Made by a program: the position numbers and the translations under genes. The notes under the pieces were generated by a model, which was not told the DNA's origin, made no database searches, and saw nothing but the letters and a program-made list of their open reading frames with translations. From Scatophagus argus (taxonomy: Eukaryota > Chordata > Actinopteri > Scatophagidae), in NCBI RefSeq assembly GCF_020382885.2, contig NC_058495.1, positions 1,915,627-1,979,626 of the forward strand: a DNA stretch of 64,000 nucleotides. The letters are read 5' to 3'. This document shows, one piece after another, positions 30,393 to 45,700 of this stretch (positions are counted from its first letter, which is position 1; every line of letters begins with the position of its first letter).

Positions 30393-30740
30393 TCACTGCA
30401 GTGTACAGTTGTCAAGAATCACCAACAGGCTTAAACAAAGAGACACAAAGCCTGATGTCATGTACAGACTGTGTAAGCGAGCAGCCTCTTTGATGTGCGG
30501 ACTGTTTCCTCTTCCAACCAGAGCACAGTGTCACAGGAGAACTCCTCAGGCCGGATGACTCGAGACGACGGGGAGCGTGAAGCAGCCGAGTCGTCACAGT
30601 AGAGATCACGTGTCCTCTGCCTCTGTAGGATTCATCATGTATAGTACCGTGTCCTGATAGTGTGTGTGTGTTGTTTTTTTTCTTGCTGTTTTTATACGTA
30701 TTAAAACATTTTGATTTATAAATACCTAACTTCTGTTTGG
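30393..30740 (+). terminator. rbbp5: rbbp5 3' UTR with ATTAAA polyadenylation signal
   Basis: The stop codon at 30390-30392 is followed by about 310 bases with no further frame. They end at the variant polyadenylation hexamer ATTAAA (30700-30705), with T/GT-rich sequence just downstream. This is the simplest 3' end for the transcript; a canonical AATAAA was not seen nearby. Confidence 0.6.
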
Positions 30741-30904
30741 TTCTGTTTGCAAACCTGAACTCACCTGTAGATCAGAACACATGGATTTCTGAGGCAGATG
30801 TCAATATTAAAGCTGGAAAAAGAATCCGAGGTCGTATTCAGAGAACATCATAAGGTTAAAAGTTTCTCCTAACTGCCTGAGTTTGAACCCATTCAAATAA
30901 CTGA

Positions 30905-31520
30905 ATTCAGATGTTCCAATCACTTCCATGGCCACAGGTGTATAAAATCAAGCACCTAGGCATGCAGACTGCTTCTACAAACATTTGTGAAAGCTCTCAG
31001 GAGCTCAGTGAATTACACTGTGGTACTGTGCTAGGATGCCACCTGTGCAACAAGTCCAGTTTCTTTGCTTCTAAATATTCCACAGTAAACTGGCAGTGGT
31101 ATTATAACAAAGTGGAAGTGATTGGGAACAACAGCCACAAAGTGGTAGGCCACGTAAAATGACAGAGCGGGGTCAGTGGCTGCTGAGGCGCATAGTGTGC
31201 AGAGGTCAGCAACTTTCTGCAGAGTCAATCGCTACAGACCTCCAAACTTCATGTGGCCTTCAGATTAGCTCAAGAACAGTGCATAGAGAGCTTCATGGAA
31301 TGGGTTTCCAGTGTCCCCGGCTCTTTGCAGTAAATTCACTGAGTTGGTCATTTTAGCACATTTTTTATACCAAGAAAACTAGACAAGCCATGCAAAAGGC
31401 ACTTGCAGTTTTATACATGGTAGGCTCTGGTTACTGTTGGGTGTCAAATGAGGCCATCTCCTCCAAAGGTGTTGCATCAGGATTAAGCATTTTAGGGCTA
31501 GGGACAGGGAAGACAGGTTA
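30905..31520 (+). mobile_element. Tc1-like transposon remnant
   Basis: Plus-strand sequence near 30915-31020 ('ggtgtataaaatcaagcacc', 'aggagctcagtgaatt') is a 5' region I recognise from fish Tc1-like elements. It is followed by a broken frame at about 31159-31330 encoding 'MTERGQWLLRRIV' and 'SSRTVHRELHGMGFQ'. That corresponds to the helix-turn-helix N-terminal half of a Tc1 transposase. The catalytic DDE part is degraded and no inverted termini were found. It is an inactive intergenic relic between rbbp5 and ippk. Confidence 0.7.
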
Positions 31521-31875
31521 CTTCCATCGATGATGTTGAGTCTAAACTGGGCTTTTTCTTTACCTGGAATGGGGTAAAGGGCATTGCAGCTACAAATAAA
31601 TCAATAGCGGATTTGGAATTATGTTTTAAGGTTGTGATGTTGCCCATGATTTCTCTTGTTTATTTGCAAGGAAGGTGGGACACTGCTGATCTCCGATAAG
31701 CATTTAAAGTAATATGAAGAAACAATTTTTTTGATTTCTCATTATAATGCATTGATATCTTGAAATCACAAAGCTTAATTAACCTGTTATCTGAAGATGA
31801 AAAAAAATATACACATAAAAATATATTCCATCATGTCTGCTTTGGTCTGTGAGAGCTAGCTAAACCTATGTTATG

Positions 31876-31990
31876 ATAAGATAAGGCCTTTCTTTATAAG
31901 TCCCACAGTGGAGAAATTTGCATTATCGCAGCAGCACATGAGAGACAGCAAATAAAAATACAGATAAATAAAAAATGTAAAAAATAAAAT
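31876..31990. repeat. Dispersed teleost repeat fragment
   Basis: Sequence of the type 'tttataagtcccacagtgg' followed by an A-rich simple tail (aaataaaaatacagataaat) resembles the 3' end of a non-LTR element. The family is not resolved. Confidence 0.45.
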
Positions 31991-32394
31991 AAATATACAA
32001 AGGTAAATAAGGGGAATATGAAAACACATGATATTTACAGTGTTTCACAACTGTTTACATTATTACATAATTATTGCACAGATAACACTCTCAGCCATGA
32101 TAATGATATATTGGTCAATTTGTTAATTTCTTTCCTTCAGATTGTATTGTCACAGATTTGCTGATGTCCACCTTATGACCAGAAGTATAGAGACACATGA
32201 ACAAATTTGACCCATATGTGAGAGTTAAACAGCTGAAGAAGTGTTCAGTTCCAGTAAAAGCATTAACAATGTAGAAACACTCTGTTACATGTAAAACTAG
32301 TGAATTTGAAAGTGAACATACAATATTATCTTCGTGTTTCATGTTCAAGGGTGGGCTGACTATTTTATACAACTTAATCTATCATTATTTATTT

Positions 32395-32480
32395 GTTGAT
32401 AACATTTAATAATCTGCAAAGTGTCTAGTAATCAAGGCTTTACAGTGAAAGAAAAGCGGTATAGAAAATGAATGGATGGT
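32395..32480. repeat. LINE-type tail fragment with (ATGG)n end
   Basis: Sequence ending 'aaagcggtatagaaaatgaa' plus 'tggatgg' is a common 3' terminus of fish non-LTR elements. It is short and non-coding. Confidence 0.45.
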
Positions 32481-32499
32481 TTATTATATGTATAATATC

Positions 32500-33732
32500 T
32501 ACTGAATTAAAACTAATTCAGACGAGCTGTAGACCATGCTGCTTTTACCATCCATTTTTATCAAGAATAGCGAATTTATTTTTACTATTTACCTATAGCG
32601 CTGGGACGTTTTTATAGGCTTATCTTTATTTTTGTGTGCTTTGCACGTAAAGTTTTAAGTTTAAAGTAACCAAAGGTGTCACATAGAGCCAAATGCAGCG
32701 AGATAAAAACTAAAACATTTCTCTCTAAATAATTACTAAAGTAGCCTGAAATAAAGTAACACAAAATAGATACACTCAAGTGCCCCAATAATTTTAGAAA
32801 TGTCGCCTATTTCCGCCGAAAGCTAATTTCCTAAAATGTTATGGCTGTGGCCTACTTTTCCTCCGCTGCTGAGAGGCTGCTTTCACACAGCCTATATGCG
32901 GGCATTACTCATTAATCACATGATCCATTGTACATTTCCACTTCTAACGTCATTTTCTTTCACGCTGTCAAAATTACACGAAGTTTTCTCTGAATACCAC
33001 CTGTCCAACCTGTTGATAACTGCTCTGACCAATCACCTCGCAGTAGGTGGGACACCACTGTTACAGGGAGCGGTCCATCGACTTGTCAATGAAACAGTCA
33101 ATAAAGTTAGATAGATTTAACCAGAACAGTACGGGGGCAGTACTAAAAAATAAAAGCCGCAAAGATAACAACTGCTTTGTCATTGAAGAAAAAAATAAAT
33201 AAATATGGAAATATGAGGCTGACACAATATCATACATTTCAAAATATTCATTGATGTCCTTACGAGGTGCATGCTGTGACTGAGTTACTGTGATTCTTAA
33301 CGCTACGCCCATAATAATATTACATTGGTAACATTTTTACTTTACATTTTTTTTTATCAATAGCCTATTAGGACTATGTTTATACAATCAATACCTTATT
33401 CTTTAGCTAACTTTCTTGTAATATATAGAAGTTTCTTCTCGTATGATATCTTTGTCTCCTTTTTATAAGTGTTTTTGAGAGGTCTTAAGTTCACTGCGCA
33501 AGAAAGTGTCTGCTAATAGGACTTTTATTATGAAGTCCATATCGGAAGTAGCATTTGGGAGGGCAACTTGGTCAATGGGGCAGGGCAGCAGCAGTCAGGC
33601 GGTCTCATTGGTTGGTCCTAAAGTGCTTCTGCTAGCAGCCTGTAGTACCGCTCCGAGTACTTGTATGTTGGCATACTGTTCTGTGTTTCTTTCTGGCGGT
33701 TAACTGGACTTCAGTTTGTCGTCACTGGTGCG
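32500..33732 (+). promoter_or_regulatory. ippk: ippk upstream region and proximal promoter
   Basis: No gene was seen between the repeat fragments and the ippk start. The last 200 bases before the ATG contain an ETS-type CGGAAGT near 33543 and a CCAAT-box core (ATTGG, 33608-33612). No TATA box is visible. The transcription start probably lies within about 33620-33700, by inference. Confidence 0.5.
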
Positions 33733-36700
33733 ATGGAACTGGATAAAATGGACGAGAACGACTGGAAATACCACGGAGAGGGAAACAAGAGCCTGGTGGT
33801 CTCTCACATTCAGGTGACTAGGCTATGCTAACATGAAGCTAAACCAAGTTCGGCTAAAGCAGGAGGAGTGTAAATTTAGCTTTAAGAGGAGGACACCCAT
33901 CGTCCCTTCACACTTTTCTGACGTTAGCTGTGTTTCAGCTCGGTGTTGTTGTCGATTGAGAATTTGTGACAATTCTTTGGATAATCTGTTTATGGCTGAA
34001 GCGTGAAATGTCACCTGTCAGAATTTTATTATTCATCGTTACGATTAGCCTGTTTGCTAGCCTACCCGGCTTGCTAGGCAATAGCTAAGAGTTCATGTGA
34101 GTCCAACCAATGAAAAAAGGATTGTCACACAGTGACAACGGCGCTTGGAATACCACATATGAGTAGTAATTACATATAGATTAATGTTCAGTGAAAGCGA
34201 CAGACTGACTGGGTGAGGTTGAATCAGAATGTTACGCTTCAAACGGACCACTGGCGAGCTAATATTGCCGTTAGCAACTTCCCAGGTTTTTCATCCAGCC
34301 TGCTGGTTGAGGTTACCACTTCACTGGACTGCTGCTAAATAGGACCTGCCTGTTAGCTGACTCTAAGGCAGACGGTTACTCTCCCGACTTGCTTTCCATG
34401 ATCCGTGCTGGCAAGACAACGGACCAACCTAGGCAAATGACATGTCAGGGACACGACACGGGAGGGTCTCATTCACGGGACCGGTCCGACCTGTTATTGA
34501 GCAATTGGTGGGCTCTTATAAAGGAAAACCATTACAGCAGCAGTGTTTAAATCAGCCCTGGAACTGTCAAGCTCTCTTGAGGATTGAATTAGATAGTTTA
34601 TATTTTATTCTAGGGCAATACCTTGAGTTTAGTGTTGTATTTTACCGACTTAAAATTGAATGATAATATTGTATGTTCACTTCATAGATATCAGTTGTTC
34701 ATGTTCCAAAAAAGATTATCTGATTAAATATTAACATTAGTTTTTGTGTTTTGTGTTTTATACACGGTGTATCAATATGATAGCAGAGTCAACAATGCTT
34801 TAAGATGGACAACCTGGAAAAGATACACAATAATCAACTATCTTTCATCAGAATGGTTTATGAGCAGCAACTGACAAATCCTACATAGTAAACCTCTGAA
34901 GACATGCTAACACATATGTTTCACTGAGCAAAAGGAGTGTTAAATGTTGTCTAAACCCGAGCAGCTGTACAATATCTTTGTCCAAATAAAATACAGCCTT
35001 AAACTGACAAAATTAGGATTTAAATCAAATTTTCATCAAAATTTACCAGACATTTGATACTTCTAGTTTTAGACAGTTTCTATACTTAAAGCTGAAGACA
35101 CATTGGTGTATAGTATACATTAAACAGATACATATTATGGGTGGGTGTTATAGATAAAATCTCTGGAAAATCAGTTTCAAAACTGCTCTTGGTTAAAACA
35201 ACTAGACTGAATCGTCTGTTTTTAGCTAATGGAGCAAATTAAATATCTGACATATCAAAGTACAGACAATATTGCCATTAATCAGTCTGGCTCACAGTAG
35301 TCAAATAAAACAAGAGCTAAAGTATGTATATTATATGCTCTATATGCTCTATGTATACATCTTCATTATTGCCCATCCCCAACTCAGTGGTTCACTCACT
35401 CCCCTCAGCAGGAGTGATTGTATAGTAGGGGAGTGAGACGCAGTGTAGGGTTAGCTATGAGTGACTACTGATGGATGGATAAACGGAAACAGTGTGACAG
35501 ACATTTCAGTTAAATATCTATGCAAGTATACATAACTCCAATATCAATGTATCTGTCATTCATAACTCCAGCAACAATGCTTTTATCATTGTTATTATGC
35601 TTGTTGTTGTGGTCGTTGAAATTATTATTATTATTTTGGATGTTATTGCATAAATGCCCCATCTTGTCAGTTGTCAGGATCCCATCCAAAATGGAATTAT
35701 TTAGCTAAATCTGACAGTTACCTGTGGAAGTCTAGATTAAGTTGGCTTCCACCACTGAAAATTGTGGTGCAACAGTGTAAAATTTAGACAAATCCGAACT
35801 CTAAGGACAAACTGTCCTCTCACCGCAACCTTCGTCCCATGAGTGAGATTTCAATTTAAATATCCCCTCCACACATGTATTAAGACATACAGAAAATCCT
35901 CTAATGTGTGTCTGACATAGGTTTGGCAAGAAAAAATCTAATTATCATATCTTTGAAATAGTACCTGTTCATTCTCCCTTTTTAAACATTCCTGAATATG
36001 TGAACATGCAAATGTTTTTCATTTCACAAGTTTAACTGCTGGACACAAGACATCTCCTTCACTGTAAAGTCCATTCTTGGTGTTTGTACACTGGAGACTT
36101 CAGGTTTCCACATCACACTTGTGTTTGCTGAATATTGGACCAGAATTGGCTTCCAGACTATTTGTGATTTCAAAAATCATGTTGACTTTGAGCAATGAAT
36201 GTGAAAACAGACAGATATTGTTAGAGCCTACACATAGATCATTTTACGCAGTGACGCTCAAAGTTTTAAGTGCAAGGTGGCTTCATTTTAACTGAGCTAC
36301 TGCTTTTAAGTGTGGATTTTACAGTATTGGGGTTCCTGTTGCAGTTTTATGCAAAATATTTTGAGTCTAATGATAGTGTTGATAACTGACATTTTTGAGT
36401 GTGAGTCACCCCTGCTGTATCAGTATTTTATTTCACCTCAGGAGCCTCCTGGAGATATTCCTGGATTGGATAGTGCAAGTAGGTCTGTACTGTCATAAAT
36501 TAGGCTCCACTGATCCTAACTTAAGTTGTCTTCTGTTATTGCAGCTATCCAGAGTTTTGCGTCTGCTCAAGTATCCCGCAGAGGATTCTGAAAACCCACC
36601 ACAGGTAAATATGAGTTTGTGTGTGTCTGAAGCTAAAGCCTGGTCCAAACTTCTGCTCAGTAAAAACGTGGTGCAGATTACATTTCCAAGTTGTGTACTT

Positions 36701-39700
36701 GTTGATTACATTTTATTTTTTGCAATGCACTCTTCTTTATGTAAAAAAACAGATGAGGTCTGGATTTTGTGTGGTCAGTGTGCTAAATTGTGTCCAGTTT
36801 GTTGCACTGATAGTAAGTGGTAGTGTCTACAATGTGATGTCCTAGATAATATACGTTCATCTGCAATTTTCTGTAGTGGCCCCAGTAATACTTGTTTTTA
36901 AAGTGAACTGAAGTTGCAGATCATATGACATGGTTAAGCTATGTGTGAGTAAGAAAATATTGAGCAACAAATGCTGTTGCAAGAACAATACTTTCCACTC
37001 ACATCATATAGTTTTAATTTGAAAGAAAACTTCTTTAGTCTTCTTTGTAAGACCTGCAGAATATTCTGTTCTTGGCATGGGATTGATTGGAATTAGCAAC
37101 AGTCAATTAGGGAAACAACTGTTAAAACCGCCCGAAGAGGTAATTGAGGATTGTTGTGACATTTTGATAGAGCCACAGCCAGAAGGAGACTGTGGCCTGC
37201 GCTAAAGATATGATTGATAGGTCCAGTTACCTAATTCCCAATTAACATGAGCTGCAATTTTCTTTAAATACAGGTACACCTGCTAAAAATAAGCAATTGA
37301 CACACTTCCTATTGCCAGCAGACAAGTTTACCTTTGTGTTTTTTTCCTGGTGTGTAACTTTTAATATCACGAATATACTGGAAAACAGAGAATATATTTT
37401 GATCCTCGCTTAAACAGAGGGCAGATGGAAATGTATTTACGCTCCAGCGTCCTTACCCTTGACATGTGTCATAGCAATGCGCTGAAAAGGGGGTGATTGT
37501 TGTGTTTTCATCATAGTTGACTGGAGCTGGAGCTGATAAATACCTGGGACTACTGCGGAGTAATTTGACTAGGGAATGAATGCCAATTGTACCAATTCTT
37601 ACTATAGAAGCCAGATGTTAGTGAGCATTAGTGGGGTTTTGTCCGGTGTAAAAGAGGTAGAAGGTACAACTGTGCAACCGCAGTTGAAAGAGCCCGCATC
37701 TAATAATAAATGTGCCTTTGTTAAATAATCAGAGCAAATGACATGACAACCCAGATATATAGTTTCCAGTGTTTTACTTAATGAAACACAAGCACCTTGC
37801 CCAATCAGATAATGGATTTTTCTGGAACCAGCAGTCCCATAGCTGCACAGGACAATCCTACTCTGTTGAAACATAAAGGTGTTCAACTGGTTTTATAATA
37901 AATATCCCACGGCTGGTTGTGTAATATAAAAAGCAGAGAAGAGGAGTGACCCTGATGATGCACGTCAGACAAATTGATGTAATGACTCAGAGGAGAAAAC
38001 GTTAAATGAAATGTAGATGAAGATTAGGAACTGGTTCATATCTGTTAGTAGGGTTATTGTAGAAACTTGCGTAATGGCTTAGTGCAGAGCTGGAGGGCTC
38101 CATTTAGTCACAACTTTATTTGTTGTCAGTGGATCAGATGCTCATTTTAACATCCTGGTCAGATTAAGGCTTGAAGACACAGTTCCGGATCCAAATGTAA
38201 ACCAAAGTGTTGCCCTGCTCCATCCTGAAATACAAATTTATCTGGAGCTGCTATCACTCTGAAGCTGAATTACTGTTTATACAGGGACTCACAGTACAAA
38301 ATAGCTGAAGTTCTGAACATTTTCTGATTTCAGTTTTATTTGTAGATACAGCAAGTAAACAAATTAGCATTTTTAATTAATCTGTATCTCAAACTCTTTA
38401 AATATATATGAATTAAAAAGGTTCTCTCAGGTTTGAGCCTGTTTTAAAAGTCAGTATTTCAGGCTTAACTGGATAACTTTGGCTTCGCCCTCAGCATTTC
38501 TCACAATTTCTCACAGAGATGATTGGTATGGAAAGTGCTGGCACATACCATATACAGGTGGAGCAGTTTTTGGTCAATTAGTGCACAAGCAGTAGCCTGA
38601 GTGTTCATTTTAAAGGTGCATTTCTCTGCAGTGGTTCCCTGCTCCTTTTGTTCTTTTCTAATCACATATAGACACAATGTTTGTTATAACTTCATTAATT
38701 TGTAATATATAGCCTTTCATTTGTTGATGGATAAGCGTTAATCTGCAGTAATGGGTTTCCTTCCTGCCTGCGGACTGTTTCTGTGTATCTGCTCATCTCT
38801 CTCGCTCTCTGTTTAGACACAAGTGACAAATATAGGGAATAAATACATAAAAACACAGTCAGAAACAGCTGTGATACTATTTCTAATACAAAACCATCAT
38901 TTTCTGGCTAGATTTGACAGACAGTGCTGGTGTGGTTGATTGTTTGTCCAATCAGGGAAACTTCTGTCAATAAGTACAAAAGCAGAACAATTTGAATCAA
39001 TGAAATGTTGTGGTAGAGTTCTGAGGTCTGAGATCATCTTTGTAAGGCTGGTTCCTCCTTGTGCCTCTGTGAGCTGAGGACACATAACTTCGCTGCTCTG
39101 TCAACATTTGTGGCCTCAGAAGAACAGGATATAACTTGTTGTTTACCTTCCTGCCGGTCTGACTGTTTGTTTGCCTTCCAGACGGTGGAGCAGGCCTTCA
39201 GGCAGATCCAGAACATTGTTGACTTCAGCTCCAACGTGATGAGCAGCCTGCTGGGAGAGAAGTTCGTCCACAGTGGGGTGAGACGCTCTGTTCATACAGT
39301 TTGCTGTCATTCACTATGGCATTTTTTACATCTTATTTATTTATCACTTCTTGTTCACTGTCTTTAACTAAGGTTCGACTTACAAAACATTAAAGAATAC
39401 TACACCAAATTACAATTGTACTTTTCTACCACTGTCAGGCTCACAAAGAACAAAAAGGGAACAAAACAGATGTAGCAGAAAGTCTTTTTCTATTCCACGC
39501 ATTCTTCTTCCTTGTCATAATCTGGAGTCTGCATTACTCACATTGCAGCTGAACTCAGACATTTGGTTGTATTGTGCTGGTATGTAGCCTTGAGCCGTTA
39601 AGCAGAGATAAGGAATGAGCTACAGAGATCTGCTGAACTCACTCCTTTTTAACCCCACACCTATTGATTTCTGCATTTTCAAACTTCAAACTTCAAACTT

Positions 39701-42700
39701 GCCTTCGTACTCCGCTGACAGTGAATTGAGTGACGTCACTTGAGGAAATTTATCATACTTCACACAGCTCCCTCCGGAGCCACAAAATAATTTATACAAC
39801 TTCCTTCACAATTCGGTATTACTCTCCCTGAAAAAACAGGTAATAAACATGTAAATAGCTGCTGGACTAAAAATTAAAAATCATTCATGACAAAATCAGA
39901 TATAGAAAGTCAGATTTAATGGAAATAATTTAAAAAATGCAGCAATAATTGTAATTGTAACTCACGTCACTGGTATTACTCCGCTGTCCTATATCCATTC
40001 TCAATGTACATCCACCCACAAAAGCAGTAGAGAAAAGCAACCCATTTAGCCTATTTCAGTTCAATTCAATTCAGTTTATTTATATAGCACCAATTAGATA
40101 GATAGATAGATATATAGATGGATAGATAGATACTTTATTGATCCCGAGGGAAATTCAATGAAATTCACAGCAAAAGTTATCTCATGACACTTTTCAATTA
40201 GAGCAGGTCTAGACCCCAACATTCCCCCTTGAGCAAGCACTTGGCGACAGTGGTGAGGAAAAACTGCCTTTTAGAAGGCAGAAACCTCGGAGCAGACCCC
40301 GGCTCAAGATGGGCTGCCATCTGCCTTGACCGGTTGGGTTGAGAGAGAGAGAGAGAGAGAGAAAGAAAGATAGACAGACAAGGAGAGAGAGGGAGTGGGG
40401 TGTGAGGGAAGGAGCACACAAGCAGAGATGCATAGCAGCAGTAATAATACCAGAAGTATTGGAACTGCAGATAACGATAATGACAATGAAGTATACAGAA
40501 GGTATTATGGTGATTATGATAGCAATGTTAGTAACAATAATAATGGTAGCAACTGCAGCAGAGTAGTAATAGAATTAAAATGGATTATGACTAACCAGTA
40601 GTAATCGCAGTAGGTTTCGAGCAGGAGGTCCAAACACGATGCTTGGGAACCTGCGAGACGAGAAAGCACCAGGACTCCAGGGAAGAAGTTGAGTTAGGAA
40701 TATGCATTAATGGGACATGAATGTGTGCAGAAGGAGAGGGAGAGGAAGAAAGAGCTCAGTGCGTCATGGGAGGGCCCCCGGTAGTCTAAGCCTATAGCAG
40801 CATAACTCGGGGTCGGCCTAGGCCAGCCCTAACTATAAGCTTTATCAAACAGGAAAGTTTGCTCTTAAATATAGAGAGGGTGTCCACCTCCCAGACCGAA
40901 ACCGGGAGATGGTTCCATAGTAGAGGAGCTTGATAACTAAAGGCTCTGGTTCCCAATCTACTTTTGTGGACTCTAGGAACCACAAGTAGCCCTGCATTTT
41001 GGGATCGCAAAGCTCTGGTGGGATAATAGGGAACCATCAGCTCTTTAAGATAGGATGGTGCCTGACCGTTCAGGGCTTTATGTGTGAGGAGGAGAATTTT
41101 AAAATCTATCCTGAATTTTACAGGTAGCCAATGTAGAGAAGTCAGTACAGGAGAAATATGATCTCTCATGCTGGTTCTTTTGAGTAATCTTGCAGCAGCG
41201 TTCTGGATTAGCTGGAGAGTCTTAGATAGAGGATAGATTTATTGAGGCAGCCTGATAGAAGGGAGTTACAATAATCCAGTCTGGAGGTAATGAATGCATG
41301 AACTAAATTTTCTAATTTTTGCAATATTGCGGAGGTGAAAGAATGCAGTCTTTGAAATATTCGACATGTGTGAGTTAAAGGACATGTCCTGGTCAAAGAT
41401 AACTCCTAAATTCCTTACAGTGGAGCTCGAGGCCACGGCTAAGCCATCTAGCATTGCTATATCACTGGATAATTTGTCTCTAAGGTGTTCAGGGCCCAGA
41501 ACAATAACTTCAGTTTTGTCAACCTACTATCAATGACAAATATTTTCACAATTTAAGTTAATAAAATGTCAAAAATTGTGAAAGAATGCTCATCACAATT
41601 TCCCAGCTAGTTGGTATATTTAACCAACTATAAGGTGAGAATCTTGGTTCATAGATAATATCATCAGGGAAGGAGCGGCAGTTAGGTGTGCAGCTTACAC
41701 AACCATTGTGATCGAATCTTGTTTAAAGGGAGCCACCTACATAGAAAACTCTGGCTATTATGGACCTCTTAGGACTGCCTGCTTAAAGGTGTGCCTTCAC
41801 TGATCACGGTTTCTGCATGTACTCTTCCTCTCTGCAATACTGACGAATAGCTTCTAACAAAGTTCCTGTTATTAGGCAATAAACATATTTCATCTCTTAA
41901 ATTCTTCACAATAGAAGTTCCTGTCATTTAGTTATTTAAAGGCTTTATTGTGAAGTATCAAAACTGACATTACACAGCTCTGGACGGGGAACATGAACAT
42001 GATGAAATAATCAAATAACGCAGAACCAACGCAGTACCAACAGGGATGCAGGAGAGAAACTAAACTTCAAAGCTCTGAGATTTACGGTAGTTAAAAGCTG
42101 CACGAGTACACAGACACTCAGTACTGCTTATAGTTCAGGAAAGCCAAGCACTACCTGATCTGGGCTGATGCTGTGTATAGATTTTAGAGTCTCAAAACTC
42201 AATAGTCTAGACTAGTATAGACTAGTGACTGTGAAACATTATTGGTGGACTAATTTTACCTCTTTCGTCAAAAAATGTCAAGGTTTTTGTCAAATAAACA
42301 ACACCAGCAATGCACATGTTTGGGTTTTTTTGGGGGTTTTTTGTAGCATCATGTGAATCCCCGTTGGAATATACAGTTCCATCAGAGCCGAGTGATAAAC
42401 CAGGCAGTTTTTAGTCACAAAAACAATGAGTTACACTGTTAAAGTTGAGGAGAGGCTTTATCACATGGAAAGCAGTCCTTTGGTTGGATCGTGCCTAATT
42501 TTAGATCTAATTCTAAACAGGAAGTTGGCTTTAACAGCTGAATGTATCTGTCTGTCAAAATTTAAAGCATTAAAACAGCCAGGTTTCTAACATGTGGTCT
42601 GATGTACACAATGTGTTGGTATGTTTGTTCACGCTTTAGAACATAACCTTCCTTGAAACAATCAAGAAACAACTTTCTCTGATTCGCTGCTCTGTTGTTG

Positions 42701-45700
42701 CTAACACTGTTCCTCTCATCGTTCACTGTGTATCCTGCTCGACACACGAGTTTCATGAAAATCAGGTCCAGGATTTTTCCATAATCCTGCTAATGAACAA
42801 ACAATTAATCAACCAGATCGAAAACATAACCTGACTGACTTCATTATCTCTACAGGAAGTGGTCAAACTACCACTAGAGTTTGTGCGACAGCTGTCAATC
42901 AAAGTTCAACATCAAAGACCAGGTAAAACTGTTTTTTAATCATTTCTGTTAAAGGGATAGTTTGGCATTTTTTAGGAAGTTCACTTATTCCCTTTTTTTC
43001 AGAGAGTTTATAGGAAGAATGATATGTTGAGTGTGAAGCAGTAGACAGCAGTTTGCATTGCTCAGCGCAAAGACTGGAAACAGGGAAACAGCCTGGTTCT
43101 GGAGGTAATAAAATCAACCTGTGAGCATACATAAAGCTTACGATTTAACATATTTTTCTAACATATGAGTTGCTATATTCCTTAATTGATCGAGACACAT
43201 ATCAATAGTCTTGTCTCTGTGCATGAAAGTGAAGAAGAGTGAGCAAGAATGCTGACACATTTAAAAATGCTGCTGTCTTTTTCTAGCTCTTCTTCGCAGA
43301 TGTAATTAAAAATGGTTCTTTTTCAGCCTTGTCCTTCAGCAAACCTGACCACAGATCACAGTGGACTCATGAGCAGTGTGTTGAATCTGATTTGTGATGG
43401 TTTTGGGCTGTAGGTCTTAAAAGGAAATATATATATAAGAAAATAAGTAATTTGTTTAATATACTTAGTAGTGATTCAACAATTATTAAGACAATTGTGA
43501 AAAAAAATACAAAGATAATAAATCTGTAACAGTTTTGATAATCAGTCAAAATGAAAAATTGTAAATAGCAAAACTTAATGGTCCCAAGTTGATGTTACTT
43601 GACATTAAACTGAATATTTGGATTTTGGACTGGTAGACATTTGTTGATCTATGACATAGGCATTGGGCAATAGTATTGTGATGGCTATTTTTATTGTCTT
43701 CTGGTGTTTTATTGACAAATGATAAATCAGGACTTGAATCAGCAAATTAATCAATTGTGAAAATAATTGTTTGTTTGCACTACTATACCCAAAAAAAGTT
43801 GAAATTCAAACTGTGGTAACTTGCCAGTAAATAACCCACACCATGAGGGCACGTTTATGTATGTCAAAACGTATAAGGGCCTTTATCCCCCTTTTACAGA
43901 AGGTACTGGCAGTCTCATTCAAGTTTCCCTACACAACAGTATGTACTGACAATGTTCTCTGTGTGTCAGCCTGGCGCTGTGATAAGGTGATGGACATCTA
44001 CAGCGGCTGTGCTCTCTGTCTGCCCAACCTGACATCTCCACTTCTTTACCAGCCAACACACACTCCTCCACTCTGCATTGAGATCAAGGTATACACACAG
44101 AGGTTTTTTTTTTCTTTTTAGGCATAACATTATTTCTCCTGTTTTAAAACTGAATAGTGGCACTGTCATTGGCAGAAATGTTCATGGTTTTAGTTTCAGT
44201 TTCATGTTGATGATAAAACTCTTTTATGGGATGATGTTCTCTCTTTTGAGAAGCAGCAACTCTCTGAGACATTGCCACCAGTGAAACACTCATCCGCATG
44301 GCTAAAACAAAAAATGTGTGACTGTTACTCAGCTGCTGTTTTTGTGTTTACTGTGTTTTTAGCCTAAATGTGGCTTCCTGCCATCCTCCAAACATGTCAG
44401 TAAAGACATCAAGACCAAAGTGTGCCGCTTCTGCATGCACCAACATTTTAAGGTAACAACAACCACAGTACTGCGATACCAACCCACAGTGCAACTACAG
44501 AACAGCTATAGTAACTGTAGAGATGATGACCCTCTGGTTATGTTTTAATGGATTGGATTAGTGCATAAAAACCCAGTGTTTCCTCAGTCCTGCTATTAAA
44601 CTTGCCTTGCATCTGCTTAGAAATATAATTGTTTTGAACCGGGATCCTTCAGTATTTGGATCAAGTAGCAAACTTAAGAAGATACAGGTGTTATTTTTTA
44701 CTACACTTAAGATGATGTTTTTTTGGCATATGTACTTTATTCAACAAAAACAGTATAATTAAACATGAAAGTTTTGGAGAGAGGGGTGACATCCATCAAA
44801 GGGACTGGGTAAACCTTGTGCTGCCACACAGCCCTGATGCACCTGCTATATTACTGTTTCAAATACATATTTAATGAACATTTAGGTCAGAATATTATAT
44901 TTGTATTCATTCAGACTCTAATGACAGATTCCCAGGTCTCAGAATGGGATAAGGGCTAAAAAATTCTTGATCTGTTTACATACACAGCAGCAAAGTTGCT
45001 GTTCCTGTAAAGCCTCCGTCTCTCCTTGACATGTCTTTCTTCATCGCTCTGTGTTCTCTCACCCTGTCTCTCTAGGTGGCCAATGGGAAGTGGAAAAGAC
45101 GCAGTCTGTACTGTCCCCTCGACCTGTTCTCAGGGTGAGATTACCGTTCTACTACTGTTACTGAGTGAACATTGCAATTATTTAGTAAGTTCAGTTGGAT
45201 GGCATTAGAAGATGTGGGCAAAACTCCATCCATGTATTGCACAGTTTGCTGCAAGAATAAACTAAACAAAACTAAAACTAAAACTAAACTAAACTTCGTT
45301 GTTATTTGATAACCATTAATAAATAAAACAAAATGTATGGGCAAGAAAAAAATTTTCTTTGGGCATGTCCAAAAAAACTTAACAAGACCTTCAAAGATCA
45401 TTTAAGAAATTAAGGGTTTTTGTCCATTGAAACTCAAGAGGACTTTTAATTTGAAACAGATACAGGTGTAAAAGAAAACAGCATTTTACAGCACAACCTG
45501 CACCAAGTCGTCAGAGTACTGTGCACTGTGTGCACAGGTCTCATCTTTAGGACATGACAACAGTAATAATGTATATAAGAGTAACACATAATTACAATAA
45601 TGTATATGTATTCTGTTTCATGAAGTCAGTGGTGCAAAAGAAAAAATCTTGTGACTCTCTTCTACTTGTTAGTTCTAGAGAGGAGCAGCTGGTGAAGTAC

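Noticed and set aside
40792-41169. 125-codon minus-strand frame as a host gene
   Set aside because: Its sequence is the C-terminal end of a non-LTR reverse transcriptase and it is followed by a LINE 3' tail.
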